Below, piece after piece: positions 25,092-34,309 of a DNA stretch of 64,000 bases (position 1 is the stretch's first letter; each line of letters begins with the position of its first letter). The notes under the pieces were generated by a model. The model had not been told where the DNA came from. It saw nothing but the letters and a program-made list of their open reading frames with translations, and did no database searches. The translations under genes were made by a program, and so were the position numbers. Source of the stretch: JBCDBD01 sp039184335 (lineage in GTDB: Bacteria; Bacteroidota; Bacteroidia; Flavobacteriales; Flavobacteriaceae); the NCBI GenBank assembly GCA_039184335.1, contig JBCDBD010000001.1, positions 161,763-225,762 of the forward strand, given 5' to 3'.

Positions 25092-26879
25092 ATGTCCGAT
25101 TTACCCATTGAAGTTCAAATCAGCTCCTTGCCAAATAATCCAGGAGTATATCAGTTTTATGATGGTGAAGGAAAAATATTATACGTGGGCAAGGCAAAAA
25201 ACTTAAAGAAAAGGGTCTCTTCCTATTTTGCCAAAACCCATGAATATGGCAAAACCAGGGTCATGGTAAAAAAGATTCGTACGATTCAACATATTGTTGT
25301 TTCTACCGAATCCGATGCATTATTGCTAGAAAACAATCTTATCAAAAAGCACCAACCACGATACAACGTCATGTTGAAAGATGACAAATCATACCCTTGG
25401 ATCTGTATCAAAAATGAGCGTTTTCCACGTATTTTTCCTACCCGAAAACTTATTCGGGACGGTTCTGAGTACTATGGCCCGTACACCAGTATGAAAACGG
25501 TCAGAACCTTGCTTGATTTGATAAAAAGTGTCTATGCCTTACGAACTTGTAATTACGACCTTTCACAAGATAAAATAGAGTCAGGTAAGTATAGGGTTTG
25601 CCTAGAGTACCATTTGAACAACTGTAAGGGGCCCTGTGAAGGGCTGCATACCTATGAAGAATACCATAGGCAAATCGATGATATCCGTGAAATCATCAAG
25701 GGCAATTTTAAAAGTTCACTGTCTTATTTTAAAAACCAGATGAAGGCATTGGCCGCTGAAATGGAGTTTGAGAAGGCTCAGGCCATAAAGGAGAAAATAG
25801 ATGTATTACAGGGGTATCAATCAAAGTCGACCATCGTCAATCCTAAAATCAACAATGTTGATGTGTTTTCAATTATTGTCGATGAAACCCATGCCTATGT
25901 CAATTTCTTACAATTGTCACATGGCTTGATAATCAGGTCACATACCTTGGAAATGAAGAAAAAATTGGATGAAACCAAAGAAGAACTCTTGCAGTTGGCC
26001 ATCATAGAAATAAGACAACGGTTCAAATCACGCACAAAAGAGGTCTATCTTCCTTTTTATGTTGCTCTGGAGGAAAACATTAAGGCCACCGTTCCGAAAC
26101 TTGGCGATAAGCGTAAAATATTGGAATTATCAGAACGCAATGCCAAGTTTTTCAGACAAGAAAGATTCAAACAAATTAAAATTATCGATTCAGATAGGCA
26201 TGCCAAGCGGATAATGGCCCAAATGAGCGCAGATTTAAGACTATCTGAATCACCGACCCATATCGAGTGCTTTGACAATTCAAATATACAGGGCCAAAAT
26301 CCTGTGGCTGCTTGTGTTGTCTTTAGAAATGGAAAACCTTCAAAAAAAGAATATCGTCATTTTAATATCAAAACGGTCAAGGGCCCAGACGATTTTGCAT
26401 CTATGGAAGAAGTTGTCTTCAGACGGTATCGAAGACTGTTGGAAGAAGCAGAACCCTTACCACAACTCATTGTCATAGATGGAGGGAAAGGACAGCTTTC
26501 ATCGGCCTTAAAAAGTCTGGATATTTTAGGCTTAAGGGGAAAGATAGCCATTGTTGGTATCGCAAAACGGTTGGAGGAGATTTATTTTCCTGAAGATCCA
26601 ATCCCCTTATACCTGGATAAGAAATCAGAAACGTTAAAGATAATTCAGCAACTGCGGAATGAGGCACACCGATTTGGCATCACTTTCCATCGAAATAAGA
26701 GAAGTAAGGCCGCTATCAATTCTGAGTTGGAGGGTATTGATGGGATTGGTGAAAAAACAGTGGCCCAACTGTTGAGAAACTTTAAATCGGTCAAACGTAT
26801 CAGGGAAGCCTCAATGGAGCATTTAACCGAGGCCATTGGGGCGGCCAAAGCAAGAAAGGTCTATGAATCTCTTCGCTAA
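25092..26879 (+). CDS. uvrC: Excinuclease ABC subunit C
   Basis: A 595-residue UvrC with all domains. The GIY-YIG nuclease is at the N-terminus (NNPGVYQFYDGEGKILYVGKAKNLKKRVSSYF in parts, about 13-45). It is followed by a Cys-rich region with CLEYHLNNCKGPCEG (about 174-188) that may bind an Fe-S cluster as in other UvrC proteins. The UVR motif (MEFEKAQAIKEKIDVLQ, about 223-239), the RNase H-like nuclease (HIECFDNSNIQGQNPVA, VIDGGKGQLSSA) and the tandem HhH (EGIDGIGEKTVAQLLRNF) complete it. UvrC cuts on both sides of the lesion with UvrB. It overlaps the next gene by 17 bp. Confidence 0.96.
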   Translation: MSDLPIEVQISSLPNNPGVYQFYDGEGKILYVGKAKNLKKRVSSYFAKTHEYGKTRVMVKKIRTIQHIVVSTESDALLLENNLIKKHQPRYNVMLKDDKSYPWICIKNERFPRIFPTRKLIRDGSEYYGPYTSMKTVRTLLDLIKSVYALRTCNYDLSQDKIESGKYRVCLEYHLNNCKGPCEGLHTYEEYHRQIDDIREIIKGNFKSSLSYFKNQMKALAAEMEFEKAQAIKEKIDVLQGYQSKSTIVNPKINNVDVFSIIVDETHAYVNFLQLSHGLIIRSHTLEMKKKLDETKEELLQLAIIEIRQRFKSRTKEVYLPFYVALEENIKATVPKLGDKRKILELSERNAKFFRQERFKQIKIIDSDRHAKRIMAQMSADLRLSESPTHIECFDNSNIQGQNPVAACVVFRNGKPSKKEYRHFNIKTVKGPDDFASMEEVVFRRYRRLLEEAEPLPQLIVIDGGKGQLSSALKSLDILGLRGKIAIVGIAKRLEEIYFPEDPIPLYLDKKSETLKIIQQLRNEAHRFGITFHRNKRSKAAINSELEGIDGIGEKTVAQLLRNFKSVKRIREASMEHLTEAIGAAKARKVYESLR

Positions 26880-29154
26880 AGTAAACCCGCATCGTAACCT
26901 GATACGGCCGGTGGCCGTAACGACCTTGTTTCTTATGGCGTTCTATGGCAATGCCCAAAAAAGGGACAGTGTTGTTGAAGGCCCTAAGGTGGGTTTGGTG
27001 CTCAGTGGTGGTGGTGCGAAAGGACTTGCCCATATCGGGGCCTTGAAGGTGATTGAAAAGTCAGGTGTTCAGATTGATTACATAGGCGGAACCAGTATGG
27101 GAGCAATAGTGGGTGCGCTTTATGCCTCTGGGTATTCTGCCCATGAACTGGACTCCATTTTTAAGGCCACCAATTTTGCAGATCTGATTCAAGACAATGT
27201 TCCCCGAAGTGCCAAAACATTTTACGAGAAAGAAGATTCTGAACGGTATGCCTTGGGGCTGCCTTTCGATAATTTCAAGGTTTCGTTTCCACAAGCGATT
27301 TCAGGGGGGCAAAATATTTACAATGAATTGGTGCGCCTACTTTTTCATGTGAAAGATGTGGAAGACTTTAATGATTTGCCCATCCCATTTCTATGCATTG
27401 CCACCAATGTCGAGACTGGTGAAGAAGTGTTGTTGAACAGGGGCTATTTGCCAGAAGCCATAATGGCAAGCGGAACTTTTCCTTCTTTATTCGAACCTGC
27501 CGAGATAGACGATATCATATTGATCGATGGTGGTGTGGTCAACAATTATCCGATAGATGAGGTAAAGGCCTTGGGTGCAGATTTGATTATCGGTATTGAT
27601 GTACAGGATGATTTGGCCAATAGGGAATCACTTTCTTCCGCCACTGGAATATTGTTACAGATCAACAATTACCGTACGGTGAATGATATGAAGAATAAAG
27701 TGGGCAAGACCGATATGTACATACATCCTGATATCGACGATTTTTCGGTGGTCGATTTTGAAAGGGGCAGCGAGATCATTGCAAATGGTGAGCTAGGGGC
27801 CATGGAACAAATGGATGCACTCAAAAAATTGGCACATGCACAAAGAGGGGGCACTAGCAACCATAGAAGGGTTGAACCACAAGACAGTCTTACGATCAAT
27901 AGGTTGATCATAAAAGGAAATAATGGATATACAAGGGGTTACATAAAAGGAAAGCTTAGGTTTGACCTGGCCGAAAAAATAGCTTTTGAAAAGCTAAAGC
28001 AGGGTATTAATAATTTGGCAGCCACAGGCAATTTCAAAGCTATTCGTTATAAATTGGTTTCCAATGGGCTAGGCACAGATTTGATGTTGACCCTGAAAGA
28101 GAATACCACAAAAATGTTCATTAATATGGGGGCACATTATGATGACCTCTATAAAAGCGCAGCACTTATCAATATTACCAGAAAAAACTTTTTGTTGCGT
28201 GACGATGTTGCCTCTTTTGATATTATTTTGGGAGACCATATCAGATATAACCTGGAATATTATTTGGATAAGGGTACCTATTGGAGTTTTGGGATAAACT
28301 CGAGTTTGGCTGATTTTGATCAAGAGATAGGCTTTGATTTGATCCAATCGAATTTTGATGTCATCGACGATCCCAATATCGGAGAGATTACCCTGGATGT
28401 GACCGACCTTACCAATCAGATTTATTTACAGACGGTTTTTCGTGAAGAATTTGCGTTCAGTGTTGGACTGGAGCATAAGCTTCTAAGATACAGCACGCGC
28501 ACCTTGAGTAGGTTGTCACAAGATGAAGAGGTCAATTCAGATGAGCGTACTTTTTTTGAAAACAGCAATTATTTCAGCACCTATGGCAAGTTGATCTTAG
28601 ATACCTATGACGATAAATATTTTCCAACAAAAGGCTTGTTTTTTGATGGTGATTTTCATGTGTATCTCTTTTCATCTGACTTCAATGATGACTTCAAGGA
28701 GTTTTCTATCGCCAAGGCAAGAATGGGAACTGCCTTTCCGTTATTTTCAAATGTAAGCCTAAACCTCGAAACCGAGGGAGGATTCAAACTGGGCACATCG
28801 GGGGTGACGTCCTTTGATTTTGTGCTTGGGGGCTTTGGCAATAATTTTGTGAACAATTTTACGCCCTTTTTTGGGTATGATTTTCTCAGTCTTACGGGCA
28901 ACAGTTATGTTAAGGCATATGGTCGGTTAGATTATCAGTTTGCCCCTAAAAACCATCTGATGATATCCGGTAATATAGCCAATGTTGAAGATGACCTGTT
29001 CAGAACAGGTGAATGGTTTACGGGCCCAGATTTTACAGGCTTCGGATTGGGTTATGGTCTGGAATCTTTTTTAGGCCCTGTACAGGTATTTTACTCATGG
29101 TCCCCTGATACTGATACAAGCAACGTTTTTTTTAGTGTAGGATATTGGTTTTGA
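26863..29154 (+). CDS. Patatin-like phospholipase with BamA-type barrel (PlpD-like)
   Basis: A 763-residue outer-membrane protein starting at ATG 26863 inside the end of uvrC. After a signal peptide (ending GNAQ near 32) comes a patatin domain with the oxyanion loop SGGGAKG, nucleophile Ser in GGTSMGAIVG and catalytic Asp in DGG (IDGGVVNN). Then come a POTRA-like segment (SLTINRLIIKGNNGYTRGYIKGKL) and a 16-strand BamA/FhaC-type barrel ending in FFSVGYWF. This is the type Vd autotransporter layout (PlpD of Pseudomonas), in which the barrel carries its own lipase to the surface. Catalytic residues are intact. Substrate unknown, probably phospholipids. Confidence 0.92.
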   Translation: MNLFAKVNPHRNLIRPVAVTTLFLMAFYGNAQKRDSVVEGPKVGLVLSGGGAKGLAHIGALKVIEKSGVQIDYIGGTSMGAIVGALYASGYSAHELDSIFKATNFADLIQDNVPRSAKTFYEKEDSERYALGLPFDNFKVSFPQAISGGQNIYNELVRLLFHVKDVEDFNDLPIPFLCIATNVETGEEVLLNRGYLPEAIMASGTFPSLFEPAEIDDIILIDGGVVNNYPIDEVKALGADLIIGIDVQDDLANRESLSSATGILLQINNYRTVNDMKNKVGKTDMYIHPDIDDFSVVDFERGSEIIANGELGAMEQMDALKKLAHAQRGGTSNHRRVEPQDSLTINRLIIKGNNGYTRGYIKGKLRFDLAEKIAFEKLKQGINNLAATGNFKAIRYKLVSNGLGTDLMLTLKENTTKMFINMGAHYDDLYKSAALINITRKNFLLRDDVASFDIILGDHIRYNLEYYLDKGTYWSFGINSSLADFDQEIGFDLIQSNFDVIDDPNIGEITLDVTDLTNQIYLQTVFREEFAFSVGLEHKLLRYSTRTLSRLSQDEEVNSDERTFFENSNYFSTYGKLILDTYDDKYFPTKGLFFDGDFHVYLFSSDFNDDFKEFSIAKARMGTAFPLFSNVSLNLETEGGFKLGTSGVTSFDFVLGGFGNNFVNNFTPFFGYDFLSLTGNSYVKAYGRLDYQFAPKNHLMISGNIANVEDDLFRTGEWFTGPDFTGFGLGYGLESFLGPVQVFYSWSPDTDTSNVFFSVGYWF

Positions 29155-29253
29155 TGTAAAGCGGCTTACATAGCCCTTTCTTAAGAATATGCCAATGAAC
29201 GGGAAACTAAGTTAAAGTCAGTTAAAAACCAATTTTCAAATAAAACAATGGTG

Positions 29254-29261
29254 TACATTTG
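29254..29261 (+). promoter_or_regulatory. -7 box of the candidate small RNA
   Basis: TACATTTG is a perfect TAnnTTTG match, 6 bp before the first hairpin of the RNA at 29268. The -33 region is not clear. Confidence 0.45.
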
Positions 29262-29267
29262 TAGCAT

Positions 29268-29370
29268 ACAAGGGGTGGTTCCCTTGTTACTTTAAGTATT
29301 GGTTTTTCATAATTTAAAGTTTGGTTGGTTATTTAGAAAAAGCCTCGATGTCAACATTGGGGCTTTTTTT
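29268..29370 (+). ncRNA. Candidate structured small RNA of about 100 nt
   Basis: The intergenic region 29155-29461 has no reading frame of note but holds a compact RNA-like unit. A TAnnTTTG box ends at 29261. Hairpin 1: ACAAGGG (29268-29274) with CCCTTGT (29281-29287), loop 6. Hairpin 2: ACTTTAA (29289-29295) with TTAAAGT (29314-29320), loop 18. Hairpin 3 is a strong terminator at 29337-29370. Promoter, three stems and terminator in about 115 bp make a stand-alone RNA gene likely. The stretches GGTTTTT and TTTGGTTGG in the open parts could be base-pairing sites. I cannot assign it to a known RNA family; 6S-like or a trans-acting sRNA are possibilities. Confidence 0.5.
29337..29370 (+). terminator. 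Rho-independent terminator
   Basis: AAAAGCCTCGATG pairs with CATTGGGGCTTTT around a TCAA tetraloop (two G-U pairs) and is followed by T residues to 29370. It ends the candidate small RNA, or the patatin transcript. Confidence 0.8.
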
Positions 29371-29461
29371 ATACAATACTTTGGAACAACTTTTGTTTAA
29401 GTATTTGTAAAATCGACGACTTAAGTGTACTATTTGCTAATTTTACAACACGGTAGTGTTT

Positions 29462-30238
29462 ATGAAAAAGATTGCAACAATACTGTTTGTGCTCACGTTT
29501 ATTAACCTTTCGGCTCAAAAGGCAACGGCTTTTAAGTCGGGCGAATGGTTGAAGTTCAGAATCCATTATGGCTTTCTGAACGCCAGCTATGCTACATTGA
29601 AACTAACCTCTGAAGAGTTTGACAGCATACCCGTTTATCATGTGGTGGGAAAAGGAAGAACTACGGGATTTGCCCGTATATTCTTTAAAGTGGATGATAC
29701 TTATGAAAGCTACTTTGGAAGGGGTGACGGGCGACCCTATAAGTTCATAAGAAAGATTGATGAAGGGGGATATACCAAAGACATCGAAATAGACTTTTAC
29801 CATGATAAAGATGAAGCATTGCTCATCGACAATAAGAATGACAGAAAGTTCAACATACCGGTACATGATAACATCCAAGATTTGTTATCGGCTGCCTATT
29901 ACCTTCGTAATCACTATGATTTTAGCAATTTTGAAGTAGGGCATTCCATATCCCTAGACATGCTCTTCGATGATGATGGGGTCTTTCGGTTTAAATTGAA
30001 ATATTTGGGAAAAGAAATTTTGAGAACAAAATACGGTAAGGTAGAATGTCTTAAATTTAGGCCCTATGTGCAATCGGGCCGCATTTTTAAAGAACAGGGC
30101 AGTTTGACCCTTTGGGTATCCAATGACTTGAACAAGATTCCGATACGCATCAAGGCTGACTTGGCAGTTGGCTCCATAAAAGCCGATTTAGATGGTTTTA
30201 ATGGCCTTAAAAACCAGTTTAAAATAATTATGGATTGA
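29462..30238 (+). CDS. DUF3108 exported protein
   Basis: A 258-residue protein with a signal peptide (about 1-18, ending LSAQ). I chose ATG 29462 rather than the GTG 6 bp upstream. The mature part has the DUF3108 pattern: FKSGEWLKFRIHYGFLNASYATLKL near the start, then FKVDDTYESYF, and the closing PYVQSGRIFKEQGSLTLWVSNDLNKIPIRIKADLAVGSIKADL, where 'G.i...w.s.D..r.P..i......G...a.L' is typical. It is periplasmic, of unknown function. It begins a possible operon with tryptophan dioxygenase 14 bp downstream. Confidence 0.85.
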   Translation: MKKIATILFVLTFINLSAQKATAFKSGEWLKFRIHYGFLNASYATLKLTSEEFDSIPVYHVVGKGRTTGFARIFFKVDDTYESYFGRGDGRPYKFIRKIDEGGYTKDIEIDFYHDKDEALLIDNKNDRKFNIPVHDNIQDLLSAAYYLRNHYDFSNFEVGHSISLDMLFDDDGVFRFKLKYLGKEILRTKYGKVECLKFRPYVQSGRIFKEQGSLTLWVSNDLNKIPIRIKADLAVGSIKADLDGFNGLKNQFKIIMD

Positions 30239-30252
30239 CCTAACAGAACCGA

Positions 30253-31224
30253 ATGGACAAGGATGGGCAAATTGATTCCCAAATCAATAAGCTTGAAGAA
30301 AAATTTAAAGATTCAGGGCAAGATTTAAGCTCCTATTTAGATGGGCTACTATACCAGCGTTATCTCACGTATTGGGACTATATTCATCTTGATACCTTAT
30401 TGAGTATTCAAGTGCCCCGGACCCATTTTCCTGATGAGGAAATCTTCATCATGTACCACCAGATTACTGAACTCTTTTTCAAGCTCATTTTGCATGAACA
30501 AAAACAATTGGTGGATGACCGATCTCAGGATGTGGAGATTTTCATCGACAAGATAAATCGTATTAACAGTTACTATACCGTTCTTATCTCGTCTTTTGGT
30601 ATCATGATCAAAGGAATGGAACGAGAGCAGTTCTTACGGTATCGTATGGCCTTACTTCCTTCCAGTGGCTTTCAATCTGTACAGTATCGGATGATAGAAA
30701 TATACGCCACCCCACTCGAAAATTTGGTGCATTATTCTGAAAGGGATAGATTTTCTAAAGAAAACCCCATAGAAGAGCTCTATGAGCAGATTTATTGGAA
30801 AAAAGGAGCCACAGATGCAATGACAGGAGAAAAGACACTGACATTAAAACAATTTGAATATAGATATACACCACGGCTTATTCGTATTTCAAAACAAGTT
30901 GAAAACAGTACGATTTATCACAAATACCTCATGTTGACTGCGGCCAAACGGCAGAATAAAGAACTGGTAAAGGCCATGAAAAAGCTCGATATGAATGCAA
31001 ATATCAATTGGCCCTTAATGCACATGGGTTCTGCCTACCGCTATTTGGCCAAAGAAAAAGGGGCGGTCGACGCAACTGGGGGCACCAATTGGAAAGACTA
31101 TTTGCCACCAAATTTTCAAAAAATAATTTTTTTCCCAACTTTGTACTCACAAAAAGAGCTGGATACTTGGGGCAAACAATGGGTAGACCATATCTTCAAT
31201 CCAGCCAATAAAGAAAAGATATAA
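30253..31224 (+). CDS. Tryptophan 2,3-dioxygenase
   Basis: A 323-residue heme dioxygenase. Family motifs: YLTYWDYIHLDTLLSIQ at the N-terminal helix, IFIMYHQITELFFKLILHEQ (substrate pocket with YHQ.tEL.FK), and MHMGSAYRYLAKEKGAVDATGGTNW near the C-terminus, where His supplies the proximal heme ligand and ATGGT forms the loop over tryptophan. It turns L-tryptophan into N-formylkynurenine, the first step of the kynurenine route, leading to NAD or to tryptophan breakdown. No kynurenine enzymes lie next to it. The stop codon overlaps the next ATG by one base (TAATG). Confidence 0.93.
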   Translation: MDKDGQIDSQINKLEEKFKDSGQDLSSYLDGLLYQRYLTYWDYIHLDTLLSIQVPRTHFPDEEIFIMYHQITELFFKLILHEQKQLVDDRSQDVEIFIDKINRINSYYTVLISSFGIMIKGMEREQFLRYRMALLPSSGFQSVQYRMIEIYATPLENLVHYSERDRFSKENPIEELYEQIYWKKGATDAMTGEKTLTLKQFEYRYTPRLIRISKQVENSTIYHKYLMLTAAKRQNKELVKAMKKLDMNANINWPLMHMGSAYRYLAKEKGAVDATGGTNWKDYLPPNFQKIIFFPTLYSQKELDTWGKQWVDHIFNPANKEKI

Positions 31225-32537
31225 TGCAAAAATATTGGGGCATTATTTTGGCATTGATAGTATTGGGATCATGCAAAGACAAAGGGCAGTTAAAAGAAGA
31301 AATTGTTCAAGAAGCACATATCAAGACACCTGAAATCAAACAATATGGCTTCAATTTGGATGAGTTTACGGTATTGAGAGACACGGTCAAATGGGGTGAT
31401 AGTTTTGGGGAGTTAATGCTGAAAAACAAAGTTGCTTATCCAAAGATTGCTAAGATATCACAAGAATATAAAGATACCTTTGATGTACGTAAGATCAAAG
31501 TAGGCAAACCCTATCTGATTTTAAAATCTAAGGACACTACAGAGATGGCCCAGATTTTTATCTACCAAAATGACCGAATAAACTACACTGTGGTAGACCT
31601 AAGGGATTCTGTGTCGGCATACACAAGAAAAAAGAAAGTGAAGTATGCAGTGCGGGAGGCAGCTGGGGTTATCGAAACGTCGTTGTCTGAAGCGATTTTG
31701 GACCAAGGCATTGATTACAATGTCACCCATAACCTTTCAGAAGTCTATGCGTGGAGCATTGATTTTTTTAGGTTGCAGAAAGGCGATAAATTTAAGGTAG
31801 TCTATAAAGAAAAGTTTATCAACGACACTATTTATGCAGGCTGCGGGCCTATTGAAGCGGCTTATTTTGAACATAGTGGACAACCTTTTTATGCCTTTGC
31901 CTATGTTGCGGATTCACTCAAGCAAATAAAAGACTATTTTGATGAGGAAGCCAACAATATGCGCAGCACATTTTTAAGGGCTCCCATAAAATTCAATTAT
32001 AGACTGTCATCAAGGTACAATCTGAAAAGACGAATCGCCTATTATGGTTATAAGGTTAGACCACATCGGGGAACAGATTATGCTGCTCCCATAGGAACAC
32101 CTATTGTGGCAACTGCAGATGGAACAGTGACCGAGTCCACACGAAGAGGGGGCAACGGAAAATATGTGAAAATCCGACATAACGGAACATACAGTACACA
32201 GTACTTACATATGAAAAACCAAAAAGTACGAAAAGGTGATTTTGTGCGACAAGGCGATGTCATTGGTTGGGTCGGTATGACGGGCAATACAGGTGGGCCA
32301 CATGTATGTTACCGCTTTTGGAAAAATGGGGTTCAGGTAGATCCTTTGCGCGAAGAATTACCTGCAGCAGAACCCATTGCCGATTCGCTTCGCAAAGCAT
32401 ATTTAGATTACATCGATCCCCTTAAAACACAATTGGACTGTATTGAATTTGTTATTCCCAAAGAAGAACCTCAAGAAGATTTGCTAACACTTAACCAACC
32501 CCATGGCACTATCGAAAATCAATCCCACAAAAACTGA
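31224..32537 (+). CDS. M23-family (LytM) peptidase lipoprotein
   Basis: A 437-residue lipoprotein (lipobox LGSC, Cys17). The middle contains a SH3/LysM-like cap region with VKWGDSFGELML; the C-terminal LytM domain has HRGTDYAAPIGTPIVATADG (zinc ligands His and Asp), NGTYSTQYLHM and GPHVCYRFWKNGVQVDP. The last motif reads HVC where many M23 enzymes have HxH; this is common in Bacteroidota M23 proteins, but whether zinc binding is intact should be kept open. It would cut peptidoglycan cross-links or activate a hydrolase. It is coupled to tdo by TAATG and overlaps pgi by 35 bp. Confidence 0.9.
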   Translation: MQKYWGIILALIVLGSCKDKGQLKEEIVQEAHIKTPEIKQYGFNLDEFTVLRDTVKWGDSFGELMLKNKVAYPKIAKISQEYKDTFDVRKIKVGKPYLILKSKDTTEMAQIFIYQNDRINYTVVDLRDSVSAYTRKKKVKYAVREAAGVIETSLSEAILDQGIDYNVTHNLSEVYAWSIDFFRLQKGDKFKVVYKEKFINDTIYAGCGPIEAAYFEHSGQPFYAFAYVADSLKQIKDYFDEEANNMRSTFLRAPIKFNYRLSSRYNLKRRIAYYGYKVRPHRGTDYAAPIGTPIVATADGTVTESTRRGGNGKYVKIRHNGTYSTQYLHMKNQKVRKGDFVRQGDVIGWVGMTGNTGGPHVCYRFWKNGVQVDPLREELPAAEPIADSLRKAYLDYIDPLKTQLDCIEFVIPKEEPQEDLLTLNQPHGTIENQSHKN

Positions 32538-34140
32538 AGCTTGGAAAAGACTTTCACGGCATTACCTTGAAACTAAAGACATATCCATTAAGCACCTTTT
32601 TGAATCTGATACGAACAGGGCAGGGAAATTCACTATTTCATGGCAAAACTTCTTGGTAGACTATTCGAAGAACAGGATAACAGAAGAGGTTTTTGGTTCG
32701 CTCTTAAAATTGGCCGATGAGGTCAACCTAAAAGAAGCCATTACCAAATATTATTCAGGTGACAAGATCAACCAAACAGAAGGGAGGGCTGTTTTGCATA
32801 CAGCACTTCGAGCTAAAAAGGGCGACACCGTTTACGTTGATGGGCAAAATATTGTTCCTGAAGTGTATGGCGTAAAGGAGAAGATCAAGGTCTTTTCTGA
32901 GGCAATCATTACAGGAAATCAGAGAGGCTATACCGACAAATCCTTCACAGATATTGTAAACATTGGCATTGGGGGGTCCGATTTAGGCCCCGTCATGGTG
33001 ACAGAAGCCTTAAAATTCTACAAAAACCATTTAAATGTGCATTTTGCAAGTAACGTAGATGGTGACCATGTGAACGAAGTACTGAAACAATTGAACCCTG
33101 AAACAACCTTGTTCATTATCGTATCAAAATCGTTTACTACCCAAGAAACGTTGACCAATGCACTGACTATTAAAGAATGGTTTGTAAAAAATGCCCCTGA
33201 AAATGCGGTTGCAAAACATTTTGTTGCGGTATCCACGAATCTAGAGAAGATAAATGAGTTCGGAATAGCCAATGAAAATGTTTTTCCGATGTGGGATTGG
33301 GTAGGGGGACGCTTTTCATTGTGGAGCGCAGTGGGGCTCTCCATTGTTTTGGCCATTGGCTATGAAAATTTTGAAACCATGCTCGCCGGGGCGAATGAGA
33401 TGGATGTTCATTTTAAGGATACAGATTTTTCTGAAAATATTCCCGTAGTTCTGGCACTGATCAGCATTTGGTATAACAATTTTTATGGGGCCGAAACTGA
33501 GGCAATCATCCCGTACACCCAATACTTACATCGATTCCCAGCCTATTTGCAGCAAGGCATTATGGAAAGTAATGGCAAAAGTGTCGATCGTAATGGCAAT
33601 CACACTGCATATGGAACAGGTACTATCATTTGGGGAGAGCCCGGCACAAACTCCCAACATGCCTTCTTTCAACTTATCCATCAGGGGACGAAGTTGATAC
33701 CTACCGACTTTATTGGGTTCAAACAGTCACTTTATGGCAATGTAGACCATCACAATAAGCTCATGGCCAACTTTTTTGCACAGACAGAGGCACTGATGAA
33801 CGGAAAGACAAAAGCAGAAGTTATAGAAGAATTGACCTTAGAGGGCCATGCTATAGAGGAGATGACCCCTATACTCCCTTTTAAGGTGTTTGAAGGCAAC
33901 AAACCTACCAATACCATCCTTATAGACCAATTGACACCTAAAACACTAGGGGCATTGATTGCACTTTACGAACACAAGATATTCGTTCAAGGTGTTGTCT
34001 GGAATATTTTTAGCTACGACCAATGGGGAGTGGAACTGGGCAAGCAATTGGCCAAGAATATTCTGACAGATATCCAAGAAAATGAAATTGGTGATCACGA
34101 TGCCTCCACATTATCACTTCTGCAATTTTTTAAGGCTTAA
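32503..34140 (+). CDS. pgi: Glucose-6-phosphate isomerase
   Basis: A 545-residue isomerase of the standard long type. Signatures: NIGIGGSDLGPVMVTEAL (phosphate-site loop), VSKSFTTQETLTNA (sugar phosphate-binding SKT-like loop), the PGI_1 region around WVGGRFSLWSAVGLSI, the PGI_2-type GTIIWGEPGTNSQHAFFQLIHQGT, and the C-terminal KIFVQGVVWNIFSYDQWGVELGK with the catalytic Lys. It interconverts glucose-6-phosphate and fructose-6-phosphate in glycolysis. It starts inside the last codons of the peptidase gene, in another frame. Confidence 0.97.
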   Translation: MALSKINPTKTEAWKRLSRHYLETKDISIKHLFESDTNRAGKFTISWQNFLVDYSKNRITEEVFGSLLKLADEVNLKEAITKYYSGDKINQTEGRAVLHTALRAKKGDTVYVDGQNIVPEVYGVKEKIKVFSEAIITGNQRGYTDKSFTDIVNIGIGGSDLGPVMVTEALKFYKNHLNVHFASNVDGDHVNEVLKQLNPETTLFIIVSKSFTTQETLTNALTIKEWFVKNAPENAVAKHFVAVSTNLEKINEFGIANENVFPMWDWVGGRFSLWSAVGLSIVLAIGYENFETMLAGANEMDVHFKDTDFSENIPVVLALISIWYNNFYGAETEAIIPYTQYLHRFPAYLQQGIMESNGKSVDRNGNHTAYGTGTIIWGEPGTNSQHAFFQLIHQGTKLIPTDFIGFKQSLYGNVDHHNKLMANFFAQTEALMNGKTKAEVIEELTLEGHAIEEMTPILPFKVFEGNKPTNTILIDQLTPKTLGALIALYEHKIFVQGVVWNIFSYDQWGVELGKQLAKNILTDIQENEIGDHDASTLSLLQFFKA

Positions 34141-34309
34141 AATAATATTGTCATAATTTTTTAAAATATCAACTAACTTATTGTATGTCAGTGTGTTTCA
34201 TTTGTTAAATTAATGTGAAATTGCCTTTGTGAATTTAACCTTCCCTTAATCGGTCAAGTTTAAAAATGATACAATTTTGCAGGGCTAATTAAACAATAAA
34301 CACTGTATA

